A DNA stretch of 15,035 nt, from positions 1 to 15,035 of the forward strand of contig CAADSM010000049.1 in NCBI GenBank assembly GCA_900751785.1. The letters run 5' to 3'. Made by a program: the position numbers and the translations under genes. Under the pieces are notes generated by a model. It had not been told where the DNA came from. It saw nothing but the letters and a program-made list of their open reading frames with translations, and searched no databases. This document shows, in pieces, positions 1 through 6,884 of the stretch. Source of the DNA: Lachnospiraceae bacterium (GTDB lineage: Bacteria; Bacillota; Clostridia; Lachnospirales; Lachnospiraceae). Position 1 is the stretch's first letter. The number at the start of each line of letters is the position of its first letter.

Positions 1-1005
1 AAGATCGCTGTAATATGCTTCCTTCGAAGCATAGACCGAGGCATAATCATGCGTATAGGTATGAAGTCCGATGGAATGGCCTTCATCATATGCCCTTTCG
101 ATCATATAATCATACTCCCGGTTATTTCCCGTGACAAAAAATGTGGCTTTTACATTATACTCTCTGAGGATATCCAGAATTTTCCCTGTATTCAGAGAGG
201 GGCCGTCATCAAAGGTGAGATAAACTGTCTTCTCTTTCATCTCTTTATTTTCCTTTACCGTGACCTTCCGCTCAACCTCCGTGACGTTTCCCGAACGGTC
301 TGTTGCGGTGTAGACCACATAGCAGACCCCCGGCGTGTTCAGATCCGCCTTCGTATCATCCATGTCCAGAGAAGGGTTCGGATCCATATCGTCGCTGACT
401 GTGACCCCTGCAAGAAAATCGACCCAGCCGCCCTGGAGCACCTCGATCTCATCTGTCCCGTTTATCACAGGTCCCGTTTCATCCTTGACCCGTGTCAGCG
501 TCGTCTCTTTGACCGTCTTATTGCCTTCGGAGTCTTTTGCCACGATGCGGACCTGATACTCCTTTGCCTCATTCCATTCCTCCGGATCCTGAAAGCCTAC
601 TGAGACCTCCGAAGCATCGGAAACCTTTTCCACAAATTTATCGGGTGTAATTTCTTCCGCCAGATCCGCCGTACAGGGATGGACCTCCAATTCGGGAGGA
701 ACCGTATCCCTGACCTGTACCGTCACCTTCTGGCTAAAGTGCTTATACAGATACTTTATCGTATAATCGCCCGCTTTTGTCAGATCCACATCTCCCTCTA
801 TGCGGACCTCTTCCGGATTTCCTCCAAATACATATCGGATGTTCTCCGCCGGATCAAAGGTGCCCTGCAGCTCCTGCTCGATCACATCCTCTCTGAGGAA
901 GACAGGATGGAGATTTAAAAACAGCAGAACTCCTCCTGCGGGGAGCAGCAGGACTGCCAGCATCGCAGCGATCAGCAGCCTTCTCCGCCTCCGGAGGCGC
1001 TTCAT
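1..1005 (-). CDS. Membrane-anchored polysaccharide deacetylase with Ig-like repeats (3' end outside window)
   Basis: Probable extracellular carbohydrate esterase family 4 (NodB-type) deacetylase, acting on peptidoglycan or another N-acetylated polysaccharide. The visible 335 residues start with a basic stretch and one hydrophobic segment (about residues 10-31), which suggests an uncleaved membrane anchor. Two beta-rich Ig-like or DUF5011-like segments follow (about 96-175 and 176-250; the second contains TDRSGN, typical of these repeats). The NodB domain starts near residue 256, with motif 1 TFDDGP (264-269) holding the metal and catalytic aspartates, and motif 2 HTYTH (315-319) holding the metal-binding histidines. 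The rest of the catalytic domain lies beyond the window edge. I chose the ATG at 1005 because GGGGAG sits 7 nt upstream. An in-frame ATG at 1110 with a weaker site would add 35 lysine/arginine-rich residues and cannot be excluded. Family call is firm; substrate is inferred. Confidence 0.88.
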   Translation of the reverse strand, partial: MKRLRRRRRLLIAAMLAVLLLPAGGVLLFLNLHPVFLREDVIEQELQGTFDPAENIRYVFGGNPEEVRIEGDVDLTKAGDYTIKYLYKHFSQKVTVQVRDTVPPELEVHPCTADLAEEITPDKFVEKVSDASEVSVGFQDPEEWNEAKEYQVRIVAKDSEGNKTVKETTLTRVKDETGPVINGTDEIEVLQGGWVDFLAGVTVSDDMDPNPSLDMDDTKADLNTPGVCYVVYTATDRSGNVTEVERKVTVKENKEMKEKTVYLTFDDGPSLNTGKILDILREYNVKATFFVTGNNREYDYMIERAYDEGHSIGLHTYTHDYASVYASKEAYYSDL

Positions 1006-1162
1006 TTTTCTGCTCCCCTTTTTTCTTCGGCTTTCCCCTCTTGTTTTATGGTCAGATTTCCTTTTTTCGGTAGTTTTTTCTTTGTTTTCTCTGTAATTGT
1101 TCTCGTGCATTTTCTTCTCTTTTGTAACCAGATTTATTTGCACAATTTCCCTGTGCATCCTA

Positions 1163-1191
1163 AAAATAGCATTACTAAAGTACAGAATCAA
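1163..1191 (-). promoter_or_regulatory. Weak candidate promoter for the deacetylase gene
   Basis: On the minus strand TTGATT (1186-1191) and TATTTT (1163-1168) are separated by 17 nt, upstream of the deacetylase start and downstream of the GH3 terminator. Each box matches the SigA consensus at about four of six positions. The intergenic region is AT-rich, so a chance match is quite possible. Confidence 0.25.
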
Positions 1192-1300
1192 TACATGTCA
1201 TACAATCCTAACTATTCTTTAACAAAAATTAAGATTTCCACTTCGCATAAGTGCGCATCCCGCTGAGCGTTTTGTTTAATAGGGAACGAAGTATCCTGAT

Positions 1301-1347
1301 AAACGGAAAAGAGGGAAACGAACGTGGTAAAGCGGTTCGTTTCCCTC
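1301..1347 (-). terminator. Intrinsic terminator of the gtrA-like/GH3 operon
   Basis: GAGGGAAACGAAC (1311-1323) pairs perfectly with GTTCGTTTCCCTC (1335-1347) around an 11-nt loop. On the minus strand the hairpin is followed by TTTTCCGTTT. It lies about 60 nt past the beta-glucosidase stop, so it ends that transcript before the deacetylase gene. Confidence 0.85.
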
Positions 1348-1407
1348 CTGTCAGATCTCTGTATCCTGTTGTCCTATGACATTACTTACACAATGTCGCC
1401 AGCAGCC

Positions 1408-3834
1408 CTATGACAGTTTCTTCTCATAGGCCTTATTCGCCTTGGAATTTCTGAAGTATCCTCCGATGATCTTTTTCAGTCCTCTGAACAGATGGCCGTT
1501 CACAGCGTCTACGATGCCATGCACCATCTCCATGCTGACCGCACCCCCGGTCATCTTCGCCACAGCCCGGAACGGCATATTATAGATAAAGAGGATGTTC
1601 AGATCCGGCTTACCCTTCTCTTCGCTCTTTACTTTCATCTGCGTCAGCTTCTTGTAGACAAATCTCGCGATCGCGCTCTTTGCGTAATACATCTGGCAGA
1701 ACGCATCATTGACTCCCAGCTCTCCCGACCATTTACCAGACGGGATCGGCGTGCCGAGCAGCTTCTCAAACTGATCGTCCGGAACATCCTGCACGATCCC
1801 CGAGAAGTACAGCGGCATCTCTTCCGGAGCATAAGGAAATTCCTCGGTCGTACCCTCCACCTTTACTTTTTCAGTCAGACGGATATCTGCAACGTTCGCT
1901 CCGACATAGATGGCGTACTCTCCTGCCTCTACCTCCCATGCATTCGTCTTTGTATTCCAGTAGCGGAAGGTCTTGTCGTCAAATGGGATCACTACCTTTT
2001 TCTGCTCTCCCGCCTTCAGGAACACTTTTGCGAATCCCTTCAGCTCTTTGTCCGGACGGAAGATCCTCTTATTCGGCGCGCCCACGTAAAGCTGCGCCAC
2101 CTCTGCGCCGTCTCTTCCGCCGCTGTTGGTGATCACGAACTCAGCGCCCTGATCCGTCACCTCCAGGTCTGAATAGGTAAATTCCGTGTAAGAGAGTCCG
2201 TAGCCGAAAGGATACTGCACTCTCACCTTGCTTGTGTCAAAATATCTGTAGCCGACGAAAATGCTCTCTCTGTACTCGGAGTTTTTCTCTGTACTCGGGA
2301 AGTTGCGGAACGCCGGCGTATCCTCATAACGGATCGGGTATGTCTCGCTCAGCCTTCCCGACGGATTCTCCCTTCCCGTCAGCACATCCAGCATCGCGCC
2401 CGCTCCTGCCTGGCCGCCGAGATATCCATGGAGGATTGCCTTAAAGCAGTAATGCCATGGCATCTCGATCGCGGAACCTGCACTCAGCACACCGACAATA
2501 TTCGGATTCACTTTGACCAGTGCCTCCAGGAGGCTGATCTGATTCTGCGGGATCCTCATATGAGTCCTGTCGAGACCTTCTGACTCGCTGATCTCATCAA
2601 GACCGAAGCAGTAGATGACTACATCTGCAGATGCCGCCAGATCGAGAGCTGCCTTCTTCAGCTCTTCGTCCTGCTCGCCTGTACGTCTGTATCCCTCAGC
2701 GCATCCGAGATAGGTCAGCGGATACTCGCTGATCTTCTCTGCCATCGTCTCCACGCGTGTCGGATTCACCACAGATGAGCCTGCCCCCTGATACCTCGGT
2801 GTCTTCGCAAAATCACCGATCAGGGCGACTCTTGTCCCCTCCTTCAGCGGAAGGATCGGGATCGGGTCTGCATCGTTCTTCAGCATGACAATGCTCTGTG
2901 CAGCCGCCTTTCTCGCAAGCTTGTGATGCGCTTCCTTGTCAAACTCCGCATTCTTCTCCCTCTTGTCAGCTGTCAGGGTGAGCACAGCATCGAGGAAAGT
3001 ATCTACACACTCGTCCAGCGCTTCCATGGACAGCTTTCCGCTCTCCACAGCCGCAAGGATCTCTCTCGCCGAATCCAGTCCCGGCGTTGGCATCTCCAGG
3101 TTGGAGCCTGCTGCCACGCCCTGTACATGGTCGTTGGATCCGCCCCAGTCAGTGATGACGATGCCGTCGAATCCCCACTCACCTCTTAAAATATCCTTCA
3201 GCAGATGATTATTCTCATTCGCATATGTGCCGTTCACCTGATTGTAGCTCGTCATGATGGCCTTGGCGCCGCCTTCTTTTACAGCAATCTCAAAACCAGT
3301 CAGGTAGATCTCACGGAGCGTGCGCTCGTCCAGCACTGCATTCATCGCCATACGGCGGAGCTCCTGGCTGTTTACCGCAAAATGCTTCGGGCAGGCGTAT
3401 ACGCCCTGGCTCTGTATTCCCCGCACGTAGGATGCCGCCATCTTGCCGGCAAGATAGGGATCCTCTGAAAAGTACTCAAAATTTCGTCCGCAGAGCGGGC
3501 TTCTCTTGATGTTGAGCCCCGGTCCGAGGAGAACATTTACCTCCTGTACGGAAGCCTCTTCGCCGAGAGCACGTCCGATCTCCTCTCCAAGCTCCGGATC
3601 CCAGCTGTTCGCTATCGTAGCCGCTGTCGGGAAACAGGTTGCCGGGAGCGACGGGTTCAGACCGAGATGATCACCTTCTCCTGCCTGCTTACGGATCCCG
3701 TGAGGTCCGTCGGAACAGAAGATCGCCGGGATCCCCAGCCTTTTGATCTCCCTCGACGTCCATTCTGAAGACCCGCTCAGGATGGCAGCCTTCTCTTCTA
3801 ATGTCATTTTATCAACCAGATTTTTATGTTTCAC
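1408..3834 (-). CDS. Glycoside hydrolase family 3 beta-glucosidase, cytoplasmic
   Basis: Retaining exo-acting glycosidase that would remove beta-linked glucose (or a related sugar) from the non-reducing end of oligosaccharides or glycosides. The 808-residue protein has no signal peptide. The N-terminal barrel carries SDGPHGIR (41-48), KH (150-151, substrate binding) and TDWGG with the nucleophile Asp229. The alpha/beta sandwich domain has ESEGLDR (417-423), the usual place of the acid/base glutamate in this subfamily. A fibronectin III-like domain begins after YPFGYGLSYTEF (about 541-552) and runs to about 658. About 150 further residues follow, including a hydrophobic, glycine-rich stretch near 745-795 that I do not recognise. 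GTG at 3834 is chosen because AGAAGGAGA sits 6 nt before it; a further in-frame GTG at 3855 lies upstream of that site. It is 51 nt downstream of the GtrA-like gene and probably cotranscribed. Exact substrate cannot be told from sequence. Confidence 0.93.
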   Translation of the reverse strand: MKHKNLVDKMTLEEKAAILSGSSEWTSREIKRLGIPAIFCSDGPHGIRKQAGEGDHLGLNPSLPATCFPTAATIANSWDPELGEEIGRALGEEASVQEVNVLLGPGLNIKRSPLCGRNFEYFSEDPYLAGKMAASYVRGIQSQGVYACPKHFAVNSQELRRMAMNAVLDERTLREIYLTGFEIAVKEGGAKAIMTSYNQVNGTYANENNHLLKDILRGEWGFDGIVITDWGGSNDHVQGVAAGSNLEMPTPGLDSAREILAAVESGKLSMEALDECVDTFLDAVLTLTADKREKNAEFDKEAHHKLARKAAAQSIVMLKNDADPIPILPLKEGTRVALIGDFAKTPRYQGAGSSVVNPTRVETMAEKISEYPLTYLGCAEGYRRTGEQDEELKKAALDLAASADVVIYCFGLDEISESEGLDRTHMRIPQNQISLLEALVKVNPNIVGVLSAGSAIEMPWHYCFKAILHGYLGGQAGAGAMLDVLTGRENPSGRLSETYPIRYEDTPAFRNFPSTEKNSEYRESIFVGYRYFDTSKVRVQYPFGYGLSYTEFTYSDLEVTDQGAEFVITNSGGRDGAEVAQLYVGAPNKRIFRPDKELKGFAKVFLKAGEQKKVVIPFDDKTFRYWNTKTNAWEVEAGEYAIYVGANVADIRLTEKVKVEGTTEEFPYAPEEMPLYFSGIVQDVPDDQFEKLLGTPIPSGKWSGELGVNDAFCQMYYAKSAIARFVYKKLTQMKVKSEEKGKPDLNILFIYNMPFRAVAKMTGGAVSMEMVHGIVDAVNGHLFRGLKKIIGGYFRNSKANKAYEKKLS

Positions 3835-3885
3835 AGTTATTCTCCTTCTAATCACAAACCAGCTTGTTACAAATCGGATCCGTAC

Positions 3886-4503
3886 TTATTTTGCAGCCTT
3901 CTTCTCCGGCTCGCCTTCCGGGAAAATAATCTTGAAGACGAAGAAAAAGATGACCATGGAAACACCGCCTGTGATGAATGTCACAAGAAGGTTGTAAATT
4001 GCCGGAGCCACATATGCCGCTGCGATCGGCATCCAGAGGTTGTTGAATCCGTTGCAGATCAGTGAGATCACAACCCATGCGATGAAATACCACATCGCCT
4101 GATATACCGGATTTCCTTTGCTCTTGAACGTAATGTTCCTCTGAAGCGGGAAATTGATACACTGTGCCAGGAAGGACCCTACCTCATAGCTGATGAAATA
4201 TCCGAGACCGCCGCCGATGACTACTGCTCCGCTCGCATCTCTAATGACATTATAGCCCAGCAGACTCCATGTAAATTCCACTCCAAACAGATCCATATGT
4301 ACCTGAGGCCACATAAACTCTGTTCCCGCGAGCTTGAGCCCCAGCAGATGCGGCATGAATGTGAATACAAGATACTGGAAGATCGTTACACCCATGCTGA
4401 ACACAAAGAAGTAAAAGACCTGATAAACCCATTTTGCCAGCTTCGGATGATTCTTCTCAAAACCTCCCCACACCTTCATCCATCGTTCCTTGATACTGTT
4501 CAT
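3886..4503 (-). CDS. GtrA-like family membrane protein
   Basis: Integral membrane protein of the GtrA/DPMS1-like family, whose members are linked to export or flipping of polyprenyl-linked sugars for cell-surface glycans. The 205 residues show about four hydrophobic segments (roughly 25-50, 92-118, 134-155 and 163-193), a QRNITFKSKG motif (121-130) resembling the conserved R-x-x-x-F loop of GtrA proteins, and a charged C-terminus ending EKKAAK. It is longer than the usual 120-150 residues because of a loop of about 40 residues between the first two membrane segments. ATG at 4503 has GGAGGAAG 4 nt upstream. It is first in an operon with the GH3 beta-glucosidase. The pairing suggests a role in glycoside handling, but the lipid-sugar substrate is unknown and no glycosyltransferase is adjacent. 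Confidence 0.82.
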   Translation of the reverse strand: MNSIKERWMKVWGGFEKNHPKLAKWVYQVFYFFVFSMGVTIFQYLVFTFMPHLLGLKLAGTEFMWPQVHMDLFGVEFTWSLLGYNVIRDASGAVVIGGGLGYFISYEVGSFLAQCINFPLQRNITFKSKGNPVYQAMWYFIAWVVISLICNGFNNLWMPIAAAYVAPAIYNLLVTFITGGVSMVIFFFVFKIIFPEGEPEKKAAK

Positions 4504-4605
4504 AACACTTCCTCCATTCTGTTAAATTGATGAATCATTGCCTGCCCTGTCGAGCATTTCGTATCTTCATGCCATGAATATTAACATAATTTTAATAATC
4601 AGGAC

Positions 4606-4642
4606 CGTTTTTTGCACAACCTGCACGATTTTGAGCACAACC
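4606..4642. repeat. Paired direct repeats in the gtrA-like/GH3 leader
   Basis: Two similar stretches, CGTTTTTTGCACAACC (4606-4621) and CGATTTTGAGCACAACC (4626-4642), share GCACAACC exactly with a 21-nt period, which is two helical turns. They lie just downstream of the candidate -10 box, a normal place for a repressor operator. No regulator is identified. Confidence 0.45.
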
Positions 4643-4671
4643 GGTATAGAAACAGGCAAAAATGTTGACAA
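4643..4671 (-). promoter_or_regulatory. Candidate SigA promoter of the gtrA-like/GH3 operon
   Basis: On the minus strand TTGTCA (4666-4671) and TATACC (4643-4648) are separated by exactly 17 nt. The predicted start gives a leader of about 130 nt before the ATG at 4503. Together with the tRNA promoter this accounts for most of the 336-nt gap between the gtrA-like gene and the tRNA. Confidence 0.42.
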
Positions 4672-4771
4672 ATTACCGCCTTCTGCAGATCCTATTGTAA
4701 AATCGCCGTGTCATTTTCCTCTGTCATCATGATGTTTTTTCAATTCAGGGCTTTTCTTTTATCACAAAGTC

Positions 4772-4780
4772 TGATATAAT
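4772..4780 (+). promoter_or_regulatory. Extended -10 promoter element of tRNA-Ser
   Basis: TGATATAAT is an extended -10 (TGnTATAAT) with a perfect hexamer at 4775-4780, about 60 nt before the mature tRNA. The -35 region (TTTTCT at 4752-4757) is poor, which is tolerated with an extended -10. Confidence 0.5.
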
Positions 4781-4839
4781 AAACAAGCTGTGGAAATTTA
4801 GCGATGTGACGGCGGCATGTTTCTGCAGCCATAGAGAAT

Positions 4840-4925
4840 GGAGACGTATCGAAGTGGTCATAACGGGGCGCACTCGAAATGCGTTTGCCCTCCGGGGCAC
4901 GAGGGTTCGAATCCCTCCGTCTCCG
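4840..4925 (+). tRNA. tRNA-Ser(CGA)
   Basis: Acceptor arms GGAGACG (4840-4846) and CGTCTCC (4918-4924) pair fully, with discriminator G4925. The anticodon loop CTCGAAA (4873-4879) carries CGA (4875-4877), reading UCG serine codons. A long class II variable arm TGCCC-TCCG-GGGCA and a T arm GAGGG-TTCGAAT-CCCTC are visible. The 86-nt length fits serine tRNA. CCA is not encoded, as the acceptor is followed by TCAAA. It stands alone, with its own promoter and terminator. Confidence 0.96.
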
Positions 4926-4927
4926 TC

Positions 4928-4972
4928 AAAAAGCATTCACTGACAAACCTCAATGTCTGTGAATGCTTTTTT
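4928..4972. terminator. Bidirectional intrinsic terminator after tRNA-Ser and the Spo0A_C gene
   Basis: AAAAAGCATTCAC (4928-4940) pairs with GTGAATGCTTTTT (4959-4971). After a T/T mismatch, GACA (4942-4945) pairs with TGTC (4954-4957) around an 8-nt loop. The plus strand ends in TTTTTT and the minus strand in CTTTTTGAC, so it can end both the tRNA transcript and the convergent minus-strand operon stopping at 5001. Confidence 0.82.
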
Positions 4973-5000
4973 ATTCTTCGGAAATTTCTTGGACCGACTG

Positions 5001-5468
5001 TTAAAACACCTTTGATCGGTCATCACCGAGTGTATTCAATAATTTTGTGTAATAGACCGACAACGACTCACAGTATCTGTTTGATATCGGACAGATCACG
5101 GATATCCATGTTCTGTCTGCGCACAGCTCACTGTCCATCTCAATGATATAATCATACATATATTTGAAAAATTCTTTATTGGTAGGCTTCTTCTCCCTGC
5201 CTGACTTCTTGAATATGATCTTCAGCAGGTCGGTATTCATCGTGTTCCAGACTGATCTTACGACAGTTCTGATATTTTTCTCTACACAGTTCCAAGTAGT
5301 ATTATAATGTTTTGCAATATCAATATACAGGGATTTGGTGATACAGGTTACACTTTCCTTGTCCTCCAGCATCAGCATAAGCCCGTGGACAACGTAATCG
5401 TATCCGGTGTACGACTTGTTTGCTCCCAGAGAATCCAGGATGCTGATAATTGCTCTTTTGTAGTTCAT
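5001..5468 (-). CDS. Stand-alone Spo0A C-terminal (DNA-binding) domain protein
   Basis: Putative DNA-binding regulator made only of the effector domain of Spo0A, the sporulation master regulator. It has 155 residues against about 265 for Spo0A, and there is no receiver domain, so it cannot be controlled by phosphorylation in the usual way. The domain covers about residues 5-110: TGYDYVVHGLMLMLED matches the first helices, SLYIDIAKHYNTT leads into the recognition helix NCVEKNIRTVVRSVW (60-74), and KKPTNKEFFKYMYDYI (93-108) matches the conserved KPTNSEFI region. A tail of about 45 residues, cysteine-containing and with no similarity I recognise, follows. ATG at 5468 has GGGAGGAT 7 nt upstream; the longer frame to 5537 is not needed. 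It lies 98 nt downstream of the gene ending at 5567. Target genes are unknown. Confidence 0.85.
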   Translation of the reverse strand: MNYKRAIISILDSLGANKSYTGYDYVVHGLMLMLEDKESVTCITKSLYIDIAKHYNTTWNCVEKNIRTVVRSVWNTMNTDLLKIIFKKSGREKKPTNKEFFKYMYDYIIEMDSELCADRTWISVICPISNRYCESLSVYYTKLLNTLGDDRSKVF

Positions 5469-5535
5469 TAACAATATCCTCCCGCCCTTGAGTCCCTGTT
5501 CCTTTAATATCGTAAATTGGAAAGATATAGCAAAC

Positions 5536-5556
5536 AATAGTATTTATTCGACTATT
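5536..5556. promoter_or_regulatory. Small dyad upstream of the Spo0A_C gene
   Basis: AATAGT (5536-5541) and ACTATT (5551-5556) form a perfect 6-bp inverted repeat with a 9-nt spacer. The same stretch contains TTCGACT (5547-5553), which differs by one base from the inverted Spo0A box core TTCGACA. It could be an autoregulatory site, but this AT-rich DNA yields such matches by chance. Confidence 0.3.
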
Positions 5557-5566
5557 TTCAACCATC

Positions 5567-6046
5567 TCAGTACTGGCACATCACCACGATCTTCTGAGGC
5601 GTCGTCATTGCCGGAATGCTGAATGTAGTATTCGTATAGTATACCAGGAGCTCCGAATTTTCAGGGCTGCACGTGTAGGACTGTCCGTTCAAAGTGACCA
5701 CATTTGTCATGGGTCCGATGTTGAGCTGAAGTGAATTATCATCCGATATCAGGTTTTCGTCAAAGTAACCGAGCACCACCTGCTGTCCTCTTCTCAGGGA
5801 AGTGACGATCTCTGCGCGGTACTGCGGCGGATAGACTGCCGGTGTGGGAAGATTCGCATCATAAAATACGGCGACACGCAGACCTGCGCGAAGCCGTACA
5901 TTATCAATGATCGTCGTATCCCCGGAGACGACCACGTTCACAATATTCGAATTGCTGATCAGGGAGAGCATCATCGAGCAGCAGGAGTCTCCCCGGTTGA
6001 TGCTCTGTATGATCCCTTCTATCTTTTCAAATGTCTCGTATGCCAT
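5567..6046 (-). CDS. Conserved small beta-rich protein of unknown function
   Basis: I do not recognise a named family with certainty. The 159 residues have no signal peptide or membrane segment. They contain alternating short strands, with GDTTIIDNVRLRAGLRVAVFYDANLPTPAVYPPQYRAE-like content (about 42-79), LQLNIGPM (107-114), and a C-terminal TTFSIPAMTTPQKIVVMC stretch. This resembles clostridial hypothetical proteins sharing the pattern of bound-value strands, A-P-x-x-x-P-P-Q-Y-R-A and L-N-I-G-P-M, and suggests a compact OB-like beta-barrel; that fold is inference. ATG at 6046 is preceded by AAAGGAA about 10 nt away. It sits 50 nt after the histidine phosphatase and 98 nt before the Spo0A_C gene. 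A TATAAA about 20 nt upstream could be a -10 box without a convincing -35. Confidence 0.75.
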   Translation of the reverse strand: MAYETFEKIEGIIQSINRGDSCCSMMLSLISNSNIVNVVVSGDTTIIDNVRLRAGLRVAVFYDANLPTPAVYPPQYRAEIVTSLRRGQQVVLGYFDENLISDDNSLQLNIGPMTNVVTLNGQSYTCSPENSELLVYYTNTTFSIPAMTTPQKIVVMCQY

Positions 6047-6096
6047 AGAAGAAAAATTCCTTTTTTCTTTATACTATGCATACAAACGCCCGATTG

Positions 6097-6870
6097 TCAG
6101 TGTCTGTGCTCCATATCGTCATAGACCTCGGCAAACCGCGCCGCAAAGGAGACCGGCTCGTTTCCCGCATACAGGTGGGAGACATCGCCCAGCTTCAGGC
6201 CGCGGAAATATGCGATCCCTCTCTGCCGCTCCTCCGTCACTACTTCTGTAACTGAGGTCGGTGCAAGTGCAAGGCTGTGCCACAGGATGAAGGGCGAAAC
6301 GCCCCACAGGTGCGAAAGGAGGACGCAGGTTATGCCGAAATGGCAGAAGAACGTCACCGTTTTCGTCGACGGCTGCTCCGCGCGGTAATGCGCATTTTCC
6401 CTGACATATCCGTACTTGGCGAGAAAGCGGTCAAACTCCCCGGTCACCCTGTCATAGATCTCCACGATATCTGAACAGCGCGCCGTCTCTGACTCCCGCC
6501 ATTTCTCTCTGTCAAAAAACTCCGGATGCTCGGTCCAGTAAGCCGGCACCATATCCCATACTACTTTCGGAAGGAATCTGCCGTCCTTGGTCCTTACATT
6601 CTGATAGGCCTCGCACAGATGGGTATCCTTATTCAGGTCGACCCGTGCGGGAAATTCTTCCAGCCAGTCCAGGATCTGCGCCTCACACCCGATCTTTTCA
6701 AGGCTGTAGTCTGCCGTGCGCCTTGCTCTTCCGAGCGGTGAGACGAAGCAGTCTCCCATTTCCAGAGACTCTGCGCGCTCTGCGAGCAGCGCCGCCTCCC
6801 TGTGTCCTTTTTCCGTCAGTGTATCATTTACATAATCCGGATCCCCGTGACGGATAAACAAAATCCTCAT
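6097..6870 (-). CDS. Histidine phosphatase superfamily protein (phosphoglycerate mutase-like)
   Basis: Cytosolic phosphomonoesterase of the histidine phosphatase superfamily, using a phosphohistidine intermediate. The 257-residue protein opens with the signature RHGDP (7-11), in which His8 is the nucleophile. SPLGRARRTA (44-53) supplies the phosphate-binding arginine, and FFCHFG (174-179) supplies the second catalytic His177. The insert of about 95 residues between these, rich in aromatic residues (VVWDMVPAYWTEHPEFF), is larger than in small SixA-type members and probably defines the substrate, which I cannot name. ATG at 6870 has AAGGAGA 7 nt upstream. It follows the alpha/beta hydrolase by only 14 nt and is very likely cotranscribed with it. 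Confidence 0.88.
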   Translation of the reverse strand: MRILFIRHGDPDYVNDTLTEKGHREAALLAERAESLEMGDCFVSPLGRARRTADYSLEKIGCEAQILDWLEEFPARVDLNKDTHLCEAYQNVRTKDGRFLPKVVWDMVPAYWTEHPEFFDREKWRESETARCSDIVEIYDRVTGEFDRFLAKYGYVRENAHYRAEQPSTKTVTFFCHFGITCVLLSHLWGVSPFILWHSLALAPTSVTEVVTEERQRGIAYFRGLKLGDVSHLYAGNEPVSFAARFAEVYDDMEHRH

Positions 6871-6884
6871 CGCACTTTCTCCTT

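Noticed and set aside
49..603. 184-codon plus-strand ORF at the left edge
   Set aside because: Antisense to the deacetylase, whose NodB motifs and Ig-like repeats read cleanly on the minus strand.
4745..4936. 63-codon minus-strand ORF starting MLFDGDGGIRTL
   Set aside because: It is the antisense reading of tRNA-Ser; the DGDGGIRTL stretch is a well-known false protein produced by tRNA complement sequence.
4840..5560. tRNA-Ser as an integration site for a mobile element carrying the small genes to its right
   Set aside because: No integrase, no repeated tRNA 3' end to the right, and a normal terminator follows the tRNA.
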